A stretch of DNA of 64,000 nucleotides from Thermococcus piezophilus (GCF_001647085.1 NZ_CP015520.1:434001-498000); one strand, 5' to 3'; shown: positions 17,391-29,798, counted from the stretch's first letter. Notes: a model not told the origin generated them from the sequence alone. A program made the numbers and translations.

Positions 17391-18571
17391 CCCCCACTGG
17401 CCTCTTCACCAGTCCTTAAAAACCTTGGTAGCTGGGCTATGAGGAGGGACAGCAACATTATGGGCGGCAACAGCGGGAAGATCGCGGCGTACCCTTTGAG
17501 CTGGGCGATGTAGCCGAGGACTATCGGGCCGGTAAGGTAGCCGAGGTCAAAGAACATCGTGTAGATACCAGAGCCAAAGGTCCTTATCCTCCTCGGCAGG
17601 CTCGCGAGAGCCATCATCTGGAGTGAGGGGACCGCCAGGCCAAACCCCGCGCCGAGAAGGGCAGCGCTGACGTAAGAAACGGGGGGGCTAGTGTAGAAAG
17701 TGAGGATGACGTACGCAACAAGAACACCGCCGAGACCAACGGCCGTCACGGGAAGAGGACCGCGTCTGTCGGCCTCTTTGCCCCCGATGACTCTCGTCAG
17801 AAGGCTAGCGCCACCCATTATACTGGCGTAAATGCCAAAGACGCGAGTTCCAAAGCCGAGGGACTTGTAGAGAGCGGGAAGGAATGTGTTCAGCCCGCCG
17901 TAGGCAAGAGACATGAAAAACAGGGCAAGCGAAGCCGCCACGAAGAAAGGCCTTAGGAGAGCCCTGTAGCTCGGCTTATCATACCTCTCGTGGAACCTTA
18001 GACTTACCTCTCCCTTGATCCGAGAGTGGGCGATGAGAACAAACCCAATAGCGAGGAGAGAGAGGATTACGGTCAATACGAAAGCCACCTGGAATCCAAG
18101 TAAATCAGCGACAAAGCCACCCAATGCCGGCCCCATGAGGTTGCCAAAGGAGAACATCATTCCACGCCAACCAAGGGTCTCGCCAACCCTGCCCTCTGGA
18201 GCCATGTCTATGGCGGTGGATAGGGAAGAGGGGAAAAAGAGGGCCATTGCAAAGCCGTGAAGAGCCCTACCGAGGGCGAAGATCGTTAGGCTGCCCAAGA
18301 AAATGGAAGTGACGTAAAAACCGCCAGCGAGCGCCCCAAAGAACGATCCGAGCGCCATAACCTGGAAGCGCAGTCCCCTATCACCCAAAACTCCCCCAAA
18401 GGGCTTGAAGACGAGCGCCACTATCGATGAAATTGCCGCTAGGGTTCCGACGATGAAAGGATCCGCACCGAGGTTGATGGCGAGGGGCGAGATTAGAGGG
18501 TTCACTACCGCCATGCCGAGGAAGAAGAAAAACGTCGAAGCGTGGAGGAACCAGATGTCCTGCTTTCCCAT
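17387..18571 (-). CDS. MFS transporter
   Basis: 394 residues, about 12 membrane segments. MFS loop motif GGVLGDRGLRFQ after helix 2 and GGKEADRRGPLP in the second half. GGGGGTCTGA lies upstream of the ATG at 18571, immediately after the asparaginase stop at 18572. Transport of an amino acid or peptide breakdown product would fit the neighbour, but substrate cannot be read from sequence. Confidence 0.82.
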   Translation of the reverse strand: MGKQDIWFLHASTFFFFLGMAVVNPLISPLAINLGADPFIVGTLAAISSIVALVFKPFGGVLGDRGLRFQVMALGSFFGALAGGFYVTSIFLGSLTIFALGRALHGFAMALFFPSSLSTAIDMAPEGRVGETLGWRGMMFSFGNLMGPALGGFVADLLGFQVAFVLTVILSLLAIGFVLIAHSRIKGEVSLRFHERYDKPSYRALLRPFFVAASLALFFMSLAYGGLNTFLPALYKSLGFGTRVFGIYASIMGGASLLTRVIGGKEADRRGPLPVTAVGLGGVLVAYVILTFYTSPPVSYVSAALLGAGFGLAVPSLQMMALASLPRRIRTFGSGIYTMFFDLGYLTGPIVLGYIAQLKGYAAIFPLLPPIMLLSLLIAQLPRFLRTGEEASGG

Positions 18572-19492
18572 TCAGACCCCCGCTTGAGGTTCGTTCATGC
18601 CATCCTTTATGAAAGCGTAGCTCATGTGTTTGGTGTTCTTGGTGAAGCCAATATTTCCGCGGGAATCAACCATTATGATGCCCATAGTATCAGCGCCGAA
18701 ATATTTCGTGGCGAGGCTTATAGCGGCATCGCTGGCGGCCTGAGCGTTCATGCCGAGGCGGACGAAGTCGGTGGCGCTTTTGGCCAGGGCGAGCTTTATT
18801 GCCACCTCCCCGAGGCCGGTGCACGAAGCCCCAGCGACCTCGTTGGCGTAGGTTCCACCGCCGATTATAGGAGTATCCCCAACGCGGCCAAACATCTTGA
18901 GGAAGATCCCACCCGTTGAAGTCCCCGCAACTACCTCATCTCCGTCGAAAGCGACGGCACCAACGGTGCTCCTCAGCACCTCAGGGTATCCCTTGATGAG
19001 CTCGCCCAGCTTCTTCCAGTGCTTAACTTCCCCAGTCTCGAGGAGCTTCTTCTTCAGCTCCTCCCACTGCTTCAGCCTCTCGTCGGTTCTTGGATCGTAC
19101 TCCTCGAAGCCCATAAGGCGGGCAAATTTGACTGCCCCCTCTCCACTGAGGATGACGTGGTCAGTCTTCTCCATGACCTTCCTCGCGACGCTTATCGGGT
19201 TCCTGACTCCCCAAATCCCAGCGACGGCACCGGCTTCGAGAGTCTTCCCACGCATTATTGCAGCGTCCATCTCGACCTTTCCATCGAGGGTCAGAACGGA
19301 GCCGGTTCCGGCGTTGAAAATCGGGTTGTCTTCGAGGGCCTTAACCGCTTCCTCAACGGCATCGAGGGCAGAGCCGCGCTTGAGCTCGCGCCAGCCAGCA
19401 AGAACAGCATCTCTAACACCCTCGATGACCCTTGGGATACGATCTTCCTTCTTAATCGTACCGGCACCGCCGTGAACTATTATTGCGACCAT
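18572..19492 (-). CDS. Plant-type L-asparaginase / isoaspartyl peptidase (Ntn hydrolase)
   Basis: 306 residues from ATG 19492 (MVAIIVHGGAG), with GGTGG upstream. Family features: NAGTGSVLTLDGKVEMDA, then the autocleavage site in STVGAVAFD with nucleophile T176, and TSTGG (191-195) of the active site. The precursor cleaves before T176 to alpha and beta chains. It hydrolyses L-asparagine and beta-aspartyl peptides, which arise quickly at high temperature. A homologue has been studied in T. kodakarensis. First gene of a probable asparaginase-MFS-LipS2 transcript. Confidence 0.92.
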   Translation of the reverse strand: MVAIIVHGGAGTIKKEDRIPRVIEGVRDAVLAGWRELKRGSALDAVEEAVKALEDNPIFNAGTGSVLTLDGKVEMDAAIMRGKTLEAGAVAGIWGVRNPISVARKVMEKTDHVILSGEGAVKFARLMGFEEYDPRTDERLKQWEELKKKLLETGEVKHWKKLGELIKGYPEVLRSTVGAVAFDGDEVVAGTSTGGIFLKMFGRVGDTPIIGGGTYANEVAGASCTGLGEVAIKLALAKSATDFVRLGMNAQAASDAAISLATKYFGADTMGIIMVDSRGNIGFTKNTKHMSYAFIKDGMNEPQAGV

Positions 19493-19558
19493 GAAAACCA
19501 CCGTAGGTAATGGGCCTCGAACGGTTAAAAGGGTTATGGAAACGAAAAGATTGAAACC

Positions 19559-20473
19559 TCAGCTCAGGGCCATGTTGATTATCGTTTCCCCTATGTTCTC
19601 AAGATATTCGAGGATCCTGCGGTAGCTCTCGAGGGCTATGGACTGATGGTGGTCGATGGAACTTATTTCCTCCTTCAGCTCAAGCATCAGCTTGTCTATC
19701 TTGCCTAGGTCCCTCTCCTCGATCTGTGCCATCATCTGGCTGAACTTCTCTTTCAGGTAAGGAACGTTGATTTCACTGGGGTTCTCCGCTATGCGCATTA
19801 TGTGGTCGCCTATGCGCTCGATGTTGCGAACTATGAAGAGTATGCCAAGCAAATCGAAGGTGCGCTTGATTATGCCGCTCTCCTCAGTGACGCCGCGCTT
19901 CGTGAGGATTCTGTTCACTGCGCGTATTATGAGGAAGTAAAAGCGATCTAGCTCGTTCTCCAAATCGTTTATGTCCCTCAGGATCTCTTCCTCGCTGGGG
20001 GAAGATATTAGAAGCTCGAGGTCTCCAAGCATTGAGATTATCAACGAGCGAATCCTGCTAAGCAGTTCCGCAAGGTTAACCTCTTCCTCATCGAGCAGGC
20101 TCTTGGCGACCATCTTCTGGGGCTCGTCAAGGATTATCTCAACCCCTGGAAGGCTCTGGAGCACTTTCCTTATCTTGACCTTGTAGATGGGCATCTCCTC
20201 GGCGAAGTGAATCTCAAGGATATCATAGCCTTGAATGTAGGCAGAGATGACCAAACGAACGGCCATGTCAGGGGAGTATTCTTTGGATATGTATAAGATT
20301 TTCTTCTCACTTACCTCCTTTGGCTCCTTTGGAAAGATGGTTATGCTGCCGTCAGGATTCAGAGCAAGGGGAACGACATCGCCCTGCTTTAGACTGTGTT
20401 CTTTAACCCACTTCTTTGGCAGCGAGATTATGTATGAGCTCCTGCCGGTAAATTGAATCTTTCTGAACTCCAT
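19559..20473 (-). CDS. PhoU-domain regulator with N-terminal AbrB/SpoVT-like DNA-binding domain
   Basis: 304 residues from ATG 20473 (MEFRKIQFTG), which has AGGTGAT upstream. Residues about 1-45 (SSYIISLPKKWVKEHSLKQGD) form a swapped-hairpin AbrB-like DNA-binding module; the rest is all-helical, with PhoU-type segments such as VRNIERIGDHIMRIAEN. Such proteins are linked to phosphate homeostasis in archaea, but no phosphate transporter is adjacent, so its target is unknown. It is divergent from an MFS gene, sharing a short promoter region. Confidence 0.8.
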   Translation of the reverse strand: MEFRKIQFTGRSSYIISLPKKWVKEHSLKQGDVVPLALNPDGSITIFPKEPKEVSEKKILYISKEYSPDMAVRLVISAYIQGYDILEIHFAEEMPIYKVKIRKVLQSLPGVEIILDEPQKMVAKSLLDEEEVNLAELLSRIRSLIISMLGDLELLISSPSEEEILRDINDLENELDRFYFLIIRAVNRILTKRGVTEESGIIKRTFDLLGILFIVRNIERIGDHIMRIAENPSEINVPYLKEKFSQMMAQIEERDLGKIDKLMLELKEEISSIDHHQSIALESYRRILEYLENIGETIINMALS

Positions 20474-20508
20474 AGAGATCACCTGCCAATATATAGTCGG
20501 CTGGATAT

Positions 20509-20543
20509 GTATAAAACGCTTCACTTCGATAATCTTATAAACG
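20509..20543. promoter_or_regulatory. Divergent promoters of the PhoU-like and MFS genes
   Basis: Minus-strand TATA AGCGTTTTATAC (20509-20520) serves the PhoU-like gene. Plus-strand TATA ATCTTATAAACGC (20531-20543) serves the MFS gene and predicts a leaderless start at 20564. The two boxes are only about ten bases apart, so binding at one is likely to affect the other. Confidence 0.6.
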
Positions 20544-20563
20544 CTAAGATTCACATTTCGACC

Positions 20564-21733
20564 ATGCTCAAGGGATACAGCAGGGACGCAAAGATACTCA
20601 TAGGAGCCAACGCGGCTGGACAGCTGTTCCTACAGTTCTCGATTTTCATAATGCCTTTTTACTTAGCGGCACTTGGGTATGACATGGCACAGATGGGAAC
20701 GTTCTTTTCGATCCAAACGCTGGTCGGGGGGCTTTTCTTCCTCACTGCCGGCCAGATTTCATTAAGATTGGGCTACAAGAAAACCCTCATATTGAGCGCC
20801 ATCCTTGGATTAGCGGGGCGGCTTCTCCAGGTGCTTGCAATTAACTATTACGTACTCGCCCTCGGCTTTTTCTTGGTTGGCGCCAACATGGGTCTCAGAC
20901 AGCCCAACTTCTCAGCACTCCTAAGCGAGGAGGTAAGCGATGAGCAGAGGCACCACGCATTCTCCATAAGCTTTGGCCTGGGAACCCTCTTCAACGCAGT
21001 GGGAGTTTTGATAGCGGGATTTGCTCCAGATTTTCTCATTAACAGCCTTGGCATAACTGAGGACATCGCCTACAGACTTGTGGTTTCCCTCGCGCTCCTG
21101 CAGTTTGTACTCGTCATACCAGCACTCGTTATTATTCACGACGTTCCCGTGAGGAACCCCAAGATAAACTGGAACCGCGAGCTGGTCGTCAAAATACTCA
21201 AGTTTTCCCTGCCCAGCGCCCTGATAGGCCTTGGCGCAGGAATAACAATTCCCTATATGAGCCTGTACTTCAAGCTCCGCTTCGGGACAACACTCACATC
21301 AATAAGTGGGGTGTTCTTCATCCAGCAGCTCACCATGAGCCTTGGCTCCTTCGGACTGCCGAAACTCGTTGAAAGGATAGGTCCGGTAAAGGTCATAAGC
21401 CTCTTTCAAAGCACGGCAGCCTTTCTGTTCATCATATTCCCTTCAATAGAGACGTTCCTCCTGGCAGCGTCACTCTACATCCTCCGTTCCATACTGATGA
21501 ACATAGTCTGGCCGATAAACGACTCCTTCATGATGGGCTTTTTCAACACCGAAGAAAAAGCCACCGCTTCGGGCATAAGGAGGGCTTTCTCCACGTTCAT
21601 GAGAGGAAGTGGGAATTACTTAGGAGGCATTTTATTCGGCATGTCGTTAAGCTATCCTTTCTACGCTACAGCTTTCCTGTACATCGTTGCAACGGCAATC
21701 TTCTACTCATTCTTCATCAAGCACAATAAGTAG
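20564..21733 (+). CDS. MFS transporter
   Basis: 389 residues, 12 predicted membrane segments. The loop after helix 2 (GQISLRLGYKKTL) is a degenerate MFS motif. Start ATG 20564 (MLKGYSRDAK) is supported by the TATA box 25-30 bases upstream; the frame is open further up but lacks signals. No ribosome site is visible, consistent with a leaderless mRNA. Substrate unknown. It ends five bases before the convergent iorB. Confidence 0.82.
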   Translation: MLKGYSRDAKILIGANAAGQLFLQFSIFIMPFYLAALGYDMAQMGTFFSIQTLVGGLFFLTAGQISLRLGYKKTLILSAILGLAGRLLQVLAINYYVLALGFFLVGANMGLRQPNFSALLSEEVSDEQRHHAFSISFGLGTLFNAVGVLIAGFAPDFLINSLGITEDIAYRLVVSLALLQFVLVIPALVIIHDVPVRNPKINWNRELVVKILKFSLPSALIGLGAGITIPYMSLYFKLRFGTTLTSISGVFFIQQLTMSLGSFGLPKLVERIGPVKVISLFQSTAAFLFIIFPSIETFLLAASLYILRSILMNIVWPINDSFMMGFFNTEEKATASGIRRAFSTFMRGSGNYLGGILFGMSLSYPFYATAFLYIVATAIFYSFFIKHNK

Positions 21734-21738
21734 AAAGC

Positions 21739-22320
21739 TCAGCGGGAGAGTTCTATACCCCTTTTGAGAGCCTTGAAGTTTATCTCCCAGAGCCTCTCCC
21801 TGAGGGTCTCCCTTATTCCGTCCATGATGCTCTCCTTCTTGAGGGGAATCAGGCCCTTTCCGTAAGCGTAGCCGAGCATTAGGACGCCAAGGGTTCTCGG
21901 GTTGATTTTGTCAGCTTCCTCCTGAAAGTTCCTCACGTCTACTGGGCATACCCTTCTTAGGGCAGCCTCTATCTCCTCAAGGGAGGGATACTTCTCCTTG
22001 CCTACGAGGGTTGTCGCGGTGTGAATCGGGTGGGCGTTGATTATTGCGTAGCTCTCTTTACCGAGGAAGCGGGCGTTCCTCAAAGCTTCGGCCGGCTCAA
22101 GGGCGAGCATGAGGTTGGCATTCCCTTCTTCAATTAAGGGGGAATAAACTTCCTCACCAAAACGCAGGTATGAGAGAACGCTACCATAACGCTGGCTCAT
22201 TCCAAGGGTTTCTCCAATTCTAACGTTATAGCCTTCTTTCATCGCGGCGTTTCCAATTATGCGCGAGAGGGTCAATCCCCCCTGACCGCCCACGCCAGTA
22301 ATTATAAGGTTGAACTCCAT
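21739..22320 (-). CDS. Indolepyruvate:ferredoxin oxidoreductase beta-subunit-like protein (orphan)
   Basis: 193 residues of the gamma/beta pyruvate-ferredoxin oxidoreductase domain: ITGVGGQGGLTLSRIIG, ETLGMSQRYGSVLSYLRFG and ALEPAEALRNARFL. IorB works with the large TPP- and cluster-bearing IorA to oxidise aryl pyruvates, but no iorA is next to it; the neighbours are MFS and lysS. It may serve an IorA encoded elsewhere or another 2-oxoacid enzyme. GGTGG precedes ATG 22320 and a TATA-like CTTTAAAAAC lies near 22357. Confidence 0.82.
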   Translation of the reverse strand: MEFNLIITGVGGQGGLTLSRIIGNAAMKEGYNVRIGETLGMSQRYGSVLSYLRFGEEVYSPLIEEGNANLMLALEPAEALRNARFLGKESYAIINAHPIHTATTLVGKEKYPSLEEIEAALRRVCPVDVRNFQEEADKINPRTLGVLMLGYAYGKGLIPLKKESIMDGIRETLRERLWEINFKALKRGIELSR

Positions 22321-22447
22321 TTGGACCACCTAATGCTGTACTATCTTGATGTTTTTAAAGATTAAGAAGGGCAATGTTGGCGGTCAAACAGTCCCAGCGC
22401 AGGAAAGCAGTAGAAAAGTGGCGGGACTCAATAAAAGGGGAGAAAAA

Positions 22448-24028
22448 TCAGGCCTCCATACGGAGGCGCCTAATCACGAATTGTCTGTCGAGTGAAGCTA
22501 GGAAGCTGGCAAGTCTGGGACCGCGATCCTTACCGATGAAAACGTTGTAGAGCGCCTTGAACCACTCCTTGCTGTTTATGTTCCTCTTCTTAGCTACATC
22601 GAAGATGACGTTGTTAAGCTCGTCGACGGTGAACTCCTCGTGGGCTTCGAGCCATGCAGCGACTTCCTCCATCGCTTCAAGGATATCCTGGTTAAGATCA
22701 AGCTCGGGGACTTTTTTGAGGATTGAGAACTTAACGTTCCCCGGCGCGTACTTCTCGACCCAATTCTTAGCCAAGCAGATTCTGAGTCTAATTCTCTCGA
22801 GGTCTTCCTCGGTGAGCTTATCCGGGAGATGGCCCTGCTTCTTGAGGACCTCGATAATACCGCTTTCGTCGAGATGTGGCATTTGAACAAGGTTAACGAG
22901 GAACCTGAACGGTGCCTGCGCGACCAGCCTCTTGGGAACCTTCGGCATCGAAAGCTCGTAAGTTCTCTTTAGCTCCTCCTCTTCCTCAGGATTCTTGGCC
23001 TTCCCAAGGCCGAAGTAGATACGCTCAACCTTGTCGAACTCGTCGTAGAGGTTGAGCAGACCGAGGCCAAGGTCTATCTTGAGCTCCTTGTTGGGTCTGT
23101 GCTTGGCGTAGATAAAGCGAATTATTCCTGGCTCGAGCACCTCGTAGAGGTCGCTAAGGAGGATAACGTTGCCCTTGCTTCCACTCATCTTGCCCTTCTG
23201 ACCCTTTATGCCCACGAACTCGTACATTAGCGTTAGGGGGGCAGGCTTTCCGAAGACCTTCTCCATTATTTCGCTGCCCGTGTCGTAGGAGCTCCCAGCC
23301 GCAAGGTGATCCTTCCCAGCGGGCTCAAAATCAACGCCAAAGTGGGCCCAGCGCATCGGCCAGTCAACGCGCCAGCGGAGCTTGACGTTGCCCTCGCGGA
23401 TGTCCGTTTCTCCCTCGCTTCCGCAGTGGGAACACTTATAGGCTACCTTCCACTCGCCGTCCCATGAAACGAACTCAGCCTCCTTTCTGCACTTGGGACA
23501 GTAAACCATGACAGGCTGCCAGCTCTCTTCGAGAGGCGGCTGCTTGGCCCTCTCGCGGTACTTGTCGAGTATGGCCTTTATCTCGCCGCGCTTTTCAAGG
23601 GCCAGGCGTATGTCCTCGGCGTACTCGCCGGACTTGTAGAGGTCGCTGGCGTATAGGAAATCCACCTCGATGCCCATCCTGGCCACCTCTTCCTCGAAGA
23701 GGCTCATGAAGTGCTCGGCATAGCTGTCGTGGCAGCCCCAGGGGTCTGGAACCTCACGGACAGGCATGGTGAGGTATTCCTTCCACTCGCTCGGAACGTT
23801 CTTGGGAACCTTCCTAAAGCGGTCGTAGTCGTCCCATATGTGAATGTGTCTGACCTTCTTTCCCCTGTCCCTGAGGGCATGACCAACAATGTAGGCGGTG
23901 AAAAACTCCCTGAAATTGCCTATGTGAACGTAACCGCTCGGGGTTATGCCGCTCTCTACCACGTACTCCTCCTTGTCTCCCATCTCTTGGATAATCTTTT
24001 CAGCCATGTAGTCAGCCCAGTGCACCAT
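22448..24028 (-). CDS. lysS: Class I lysyl-tRNA synthetase
   Basis: 526 residues from ATG 24028 ([12 protein letters not shown]), preceded by GGGTGA. Rossmann catalytic motifs of class I synthetases: HIGN (HIGH box, residues near 35-40) and KMSGS. A zinc ribbon (CPKC ... CSHC) lies around residues 175-200. The C-terminal helical domain recognises the anticodon. Archaea commonly use this class I form rather than bacterial class II LysRS. TATA ACTTAAAAG at 24060-24068. Confidence 0.96.
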   Translation of the reverse strand: MVHWADYMAEKIIQEMGDKEEYVVESGITPSGYVHIGNFREFFTAYIVGHALRDRGKKVRHIHIWDDYDRFRKVPKNVPSEWKEYLTMPVREVPDPWGCHDSYAEHFMSLFEEEVARMGIEVDFLYASDLYKSGEYAEDIRLALEKRGEIKAILDKYRERAKQPPLEESWQPVMVYCPKCRKEAEFVSWDGEWKVAYKCSHCGSEGETDIREGNVKLRWRVDWPMRWAHFGVDFEPAGKDHLAAGSSYDTGSEIMEKVFGKPAPLTLMYEFVGIKGQKGKMSGSKGNVILLSDLYEVLEPGIIRFIYAKHRPNKELKIDLGLGLLNLYDEFDKVERIYFGLGKAKNPEEEEELKRTYELSMPKVPKRLVAQAPFRFLVNLVQMPHLDESGIIEVLKKQGHLPDKLTEEDLERIRLRICLAKNWVEKYAPGNVKFSILKKVPELDLNQDILEAMEEVAAWLEAHEEFTVDELNNVIFDVAKKRNINSKEWFKALYNVFIGKDRGPRLASFLASLDRQFVIRRLRMEA

Positions 24029-24059
24029 TTTTTTCACCCGAGATAGCTTGGTGGAGGGG

Positions 24060-24069
24060 CTTTTAAGTT
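24060..24069 (-). promoter_or_regulatory. TATA box of lysS
   Basis: Minus strand ACTTAAAAGC, about 30 bases before the ATG at 24028. Confidence 0.5.
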
Positions 24070-24105
24070 TAAGTTCGCCAGATAATAATAACTTCACGAC
24101 GGAAA

Positions 24106-24117
24106 AATTTAAAAACT
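24106..24117 (+). promoter_or_regulatory. TATA box of the hypothetical pair at 24166
   Basis: AATTTAAAAACT, about 50 bases before ATG 24166; GGGGGGTC follows in the leader. Confidence 0.5.
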
Positions 24118-24165
24118 TTGGTAGTAAACAACTTTGGGACGTAAAAATAATGGGGGGGTCTTTAG

Positions 24166-24516
24166 ATGGAGTTTGGGCTGGAAAGGATGCAGGTTTTCTT
24201 TCCGGCCTCGTTGGAGAGACAAGAAGAACTGCTCAAAGCAGGATTCAAGGTGCCCTACGATAAAGAGAGCGGCATAAGAACACCCCTTCCTGTTGCGTCA
24301 GATTTTTCCAGGGGAAGAAAGATCAGGAAGTCCAGGCTCCTCATGGCGAAGGAGTTTCCTGGGGATGGAAAGTTCGTGGAGCTTCCGCCCGAGAGGAGCA
24401 TCTTAGGGGTGGGCGTCAACGAAAAGGGCTTTGTCAGGATGACGGTAAAGCCGCTCGAATACCACCTGGAGGACATGGGTTTCGTCTCAGTGCCCCCTAG
24501 AGTATGGGGGATGTGA
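24166..24516 (+). CDS. Hypothetical protein, 5' part of a possibly split gene pair
   Basis: 116 residues, no membrane segment, rich in charged residues ([32 protein letters not shown]). Not recognised. TATA and GGGGGGTC upstream support expression. Its TGA at 24514 is in the same frame as the next ORF, four codons before that ORF's first ATG. Either two adjacent genes or one gene with a nonsense codon. An ATGTGA overlap at 24511-24516 offers a third option: normal coupling to a GTG start of the next gene. Confidence 0.6.
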   Translation: MEFGLERMQVFFPASLERQEELLKAGFKVPYDKESGIRTPLPVASDFSRGRKIRKSRLLMAKEFPGDGKFVELPPERSILGVGVNEKGFVRMTVKPLEYHLEDMGFVSVPPRVWGM

Positions 24517-24996
24517 GCAAGCTTTTCAATGCCGTTCTCAGCCTGCGAGGAGCTCATGGAGTTTCTGGGGGAGTTCAATGGTGAGGAGCCGAAAGGGTTC
24601 TACCTGGCGTCAAAGGGTTCAGGAAGGAGAATAGAAGTCTACGCCTACAAGGGGAGAAGCCGAAAAGACATCGGAATTCCCGTCTTCGGCTACGCCCTCG
24701 GCCTCCACGGGCTAACCCTGGCGGAGGAGTACCTCCGGGAGAAGGCAGAAGAAAACGGCGTGGATTCCGAGAGGCTGCGCTATCTGAAGCTCGGCCTCAA
24801 AAAGAGGAAGGAAACGAAGGCAGGTCTAAAAGTCGGAATAGTCTGGGAGGATGGGAAGCCCGTGGAGATAGCGATGAAACTCTCAACGACTGCACCTCGA
24901 GTCAAGATTCAGGGACTCTACGATGAGCTGGTAGGAAAATCTAGAGGAGATATTGGGGTCTCAGAAGAGTCCGCTCGGCTTTCGGCAGCTAGCTAA
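24513..24996 (+). CDS. Hypothetical protein, start uncertain (possible frameshift near 24540)
   Basis: The open frame from ATG 24529 encodes 155 residues (GFYLASKGSGRRIEVYAYKG, then a Lys-rich stretch KLGLKKRKETKAG). No known family. The first ATG has no well-spaced ribosome site. A GTG at 24513 overlaps the upstream stop (ATGTGA) and reads [10 protein letters not shown] before leaving frame; inserting one base near 24542 would join [10 protein letters not shown] to ACEELMEFLGEF, a natural-looking helix. I therefore mark the start as unresolved. Confidence 0.55.
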
Positions 24997-25062
24997 AAAC
25001 ACTAAGGCATTGAGCGAAAAGCATATTAACATTCTTTCATTTTTAACTTCAGGTGGAATCAC

Positions 25063-25671
25063 ATGGTCCCATGGCTCATCTACACAGTAATCGCCGCGAC
25101 GTTTATACTAGCCGCGATATGGATAACACGGCATCTCGGAGAAGACTATGCATGGATCAACAGGAAAATCATCCACTTCAGCATCGTTCCAGCTGTCCTG
25201 ATGTACTACCCGGGCTTGATCCCGAAGGAAGTCTTTAGTGCCGCAGCATTTATCTTCGGCGCCGTTCAGCTCTGGCCACACCTGAAGAACAGTGAGTTTT
25301 CGTGGTACCAAATCAAGCACAACTACGGGGAGGTCTTCTTCGCATTCTCCGCTTCAGCTGTTGCGTTTTTCCTGCCCCAAGAGTATGCAACGGCCCTGCT
25401 TTTGGCCATGGCAGTAAGTGACGGGGTTACAGGAATAATCAGGCATCACTATTTCAAACGGCATGGTTTCAACGTCAAGCTCAAGAAGCACTGGACCGGA
25501 AGCCTCGGCTACATAGTAACTGCCGCGATAATAGCCTTCGCACTGCTCGATGCGGGAGCAATAATGAAAATAGCATGGGCGGGAATTCTGATGCTTGCAG
25601 AGTACCAACCCTACGTGGATGACAACTTGGCCGTTCCACTCGTGGGAAGCGTCCTCTTTTTAGCGTTTTAG
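25063..25671 (+). CDS. Dolichol/phytol kinase-like membrane protein (SEC59/VTE5/DGK1 family)
   Basis: 202 residues with about six membrane segments. Family landmarks: RKIIHFSIVPAVL, the acidic/aromatic GEVFFAFSASAV, AVSDGVTGIIRH and KKHWTGSLGYI. These occur in CTP-dependent kinases of polyprenols such as dolichol and phytol. A role in making polyprenyl phosphate, the carrier used by the GT2 and GT4 enzymes at 9.4-11.7 kb, is plausible. The ATG follows the AATCAC segment without a strong ribosome site. Its stop overlaps the convergent DUF366 gene by four bases. Confidence 0.7.
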   Translation: MVPWLIYTVIAATFILAAIWITRHLGEDYAWINRKIIHFSIVPAVLMYYPGLIPKEVFSAAAFIFGAVQLWPHLKNSEFSWYQIKHNYGEVFFAFSASAVAFFLPQEYATALLLAMAVSDGVTGIIRHHYFKRHGFNVKLKKHWTGSLGYIVTAAIIAFALLDAGAIMKIAWAGILMLAEYQPYVDDNLAVPLVGSVLFLAF

Positions 25672-26234
25672 CTCGCCCACCTGACTTTTAGACTGTCCTT
25701 CTTTACCTTTTTGAACTCCTCAACGAGGGCCTTTCCAGTTCTATCCATGAAGCCATCGACATCGTTGATTCCAATCTCTTTTAGGCCGATGGCATCGATG
25801 CCCTTGGGAATCCCCTTCGCCTCGACGTTGATGCCGATGTGAATCTTGATGCTGACAGGTGAAACCGTGGCTATAGAGATGCTAAGCTTCTTACCGTTCA
25901 CGTAGATGTCATCACCTTTCCTAACGGTTTTGATGCCGTAACCACCAAGAACTTCGCATAGCTTGGCTATGAAGAGCTTCTGAAGGGTTGAGGCCAAGAG
26001 GACGTTGGGAAAGTCGAAAACCTCAATGATGTAGTGCACCATGTCGTCGCTCCTGATCTCTTTCTTTGCCCGTAAATCTTCAATATCTATCATCTCTTCG
26101 ACCTTGACGTCGCACTTCCCCCTGAAGACGACGAGTGAGTTGCCAAGTATTCCAAAGTTTCGGTAGGCCCAGTGGCTCTGGATTGCAGAGCCGTCGTAGT
26201 CAATACACTTGTCCGTAACTACGAGCAGCTCCAT
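25668..26234 (-). CDS. DUF366 family protein
   Basis: 188 residues of a conserved archaeal family without known function. Notable stretches: CIDYDGSAIQSHWAYRNFGI near the N-terminus and ISIATVSPVSIKIHIGIN in the middle, reminiscent of the biotin/lipoate ligase fold but without its lysine motif that I can confirm. The ATG at 26234 overlaps the stop of the broken HAD gene (TGATGG), so the two were once translationally coupled. Confidence 0.7.
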   Translation of the reverse strand: MELLVVTDKCIDYDGSAIQSHWAYRNFGILGNSLVVFRGKCDVKVEEMIDIEDLRAKKEIRSDDMVHYIIEVFDFPNVLLASTLQKLFIAKLCEVLGGYGIKTVRKGDDIYVNGKKLSISIATVSPVSIKIHIGINVEAKGIPKGIDAIGLKEIGINDVDGFMDRTGKALVEEFKKVKKDSLKVRWAS

Positions 26235-26645
26235 CACGAACCCTCCAACAATTTTTTCAGCTCGTCAACCCATCAACGTCCACCCACATATGGATGAAAT
26301 CAACGTTATGAACCTTTAAAAGGATTTTATCAGTGTGGAATGTTCTGTCATCTATGCAGATCGCTCCCTCGATTTCGTGGCCAATCGATGGAAGCTCTTT
26401 TGGGAAAAAGTAATCCCACAACCCGAAGCCCTCGAGAATAGACCAGACTTTTTCTTCGAGGTTCCAGCTGGCTATACTCAGAATAAAGCGCTCGCTCATT
26501 CGAGAAAATCACGGATACCATGAAACGGTAGAGTTCTTCACATGGACATCAATGAGATAATCACCATAGAACTCGCAGGGCGGATTTAGAAGAGAGACAT
26601 CTCCACGATCATGTAGCCAAGGTTAGAATCCACAGGCAAGTTTTA
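26234..26645 (-). pseudogene. Decayed HAD phosphatase of the MDP-1 (magnesium-dependent phosphatase) type
   Basis: Only an 80-codon frame survives intact (FILSIASWNLEEKV, GLWDYFFPKEL, ICIDDRTFHTD, FIHMWVDVDG). Joining fragments from other frames rebuilds an MDP-1-like protein: remnants LAC-GF-P-W-HDRGDVSLLNPP upstream (the DxDGT nucleophile is lost, with a TAA in it), then ELYRF, GIRDFLE, and DELKKLLEGS at the end. I count at least four indels, including a 4-base deletion near 26498 (GGCG) and a one-base loss near 26270. The former stop overlaps the DUF366 start. A non-functional relic. Confidence 0.75.
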
Positions 26646-26693
26646 ACGATTGCAATTGAAGTGCACAGAAGCGCGAGAAGTTAAAGACTTTGA

Positions 26694-26720
26694 GGACCGT
26701 GCATAGGCGGATTGACCTAT
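26694..26720 (-). repeat. 23S rRNA processing stem, 3' arm
   Basis: GAGGACCGTGCATAGGCGGATTGACC on the plus strand is the inverted partner of 29799-29824 (GGTCAATCCACCTATGCACGGTCCTC), one mismatch. Paired, the arms bracket 23S and give the bulge-helix-bulge substrate cut by the splicing endonuclease (encoded here at 46276). Confidence 0.8.
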
Positions 26721-26744
26721 CAAATGCCCAGCCCTCCTTTCGAG

Positions 26745-29772
<3,028 letters not shown>

Positions 29773-29798
29773 TACTTAGAGGGCTGGGCATTTTTTGG

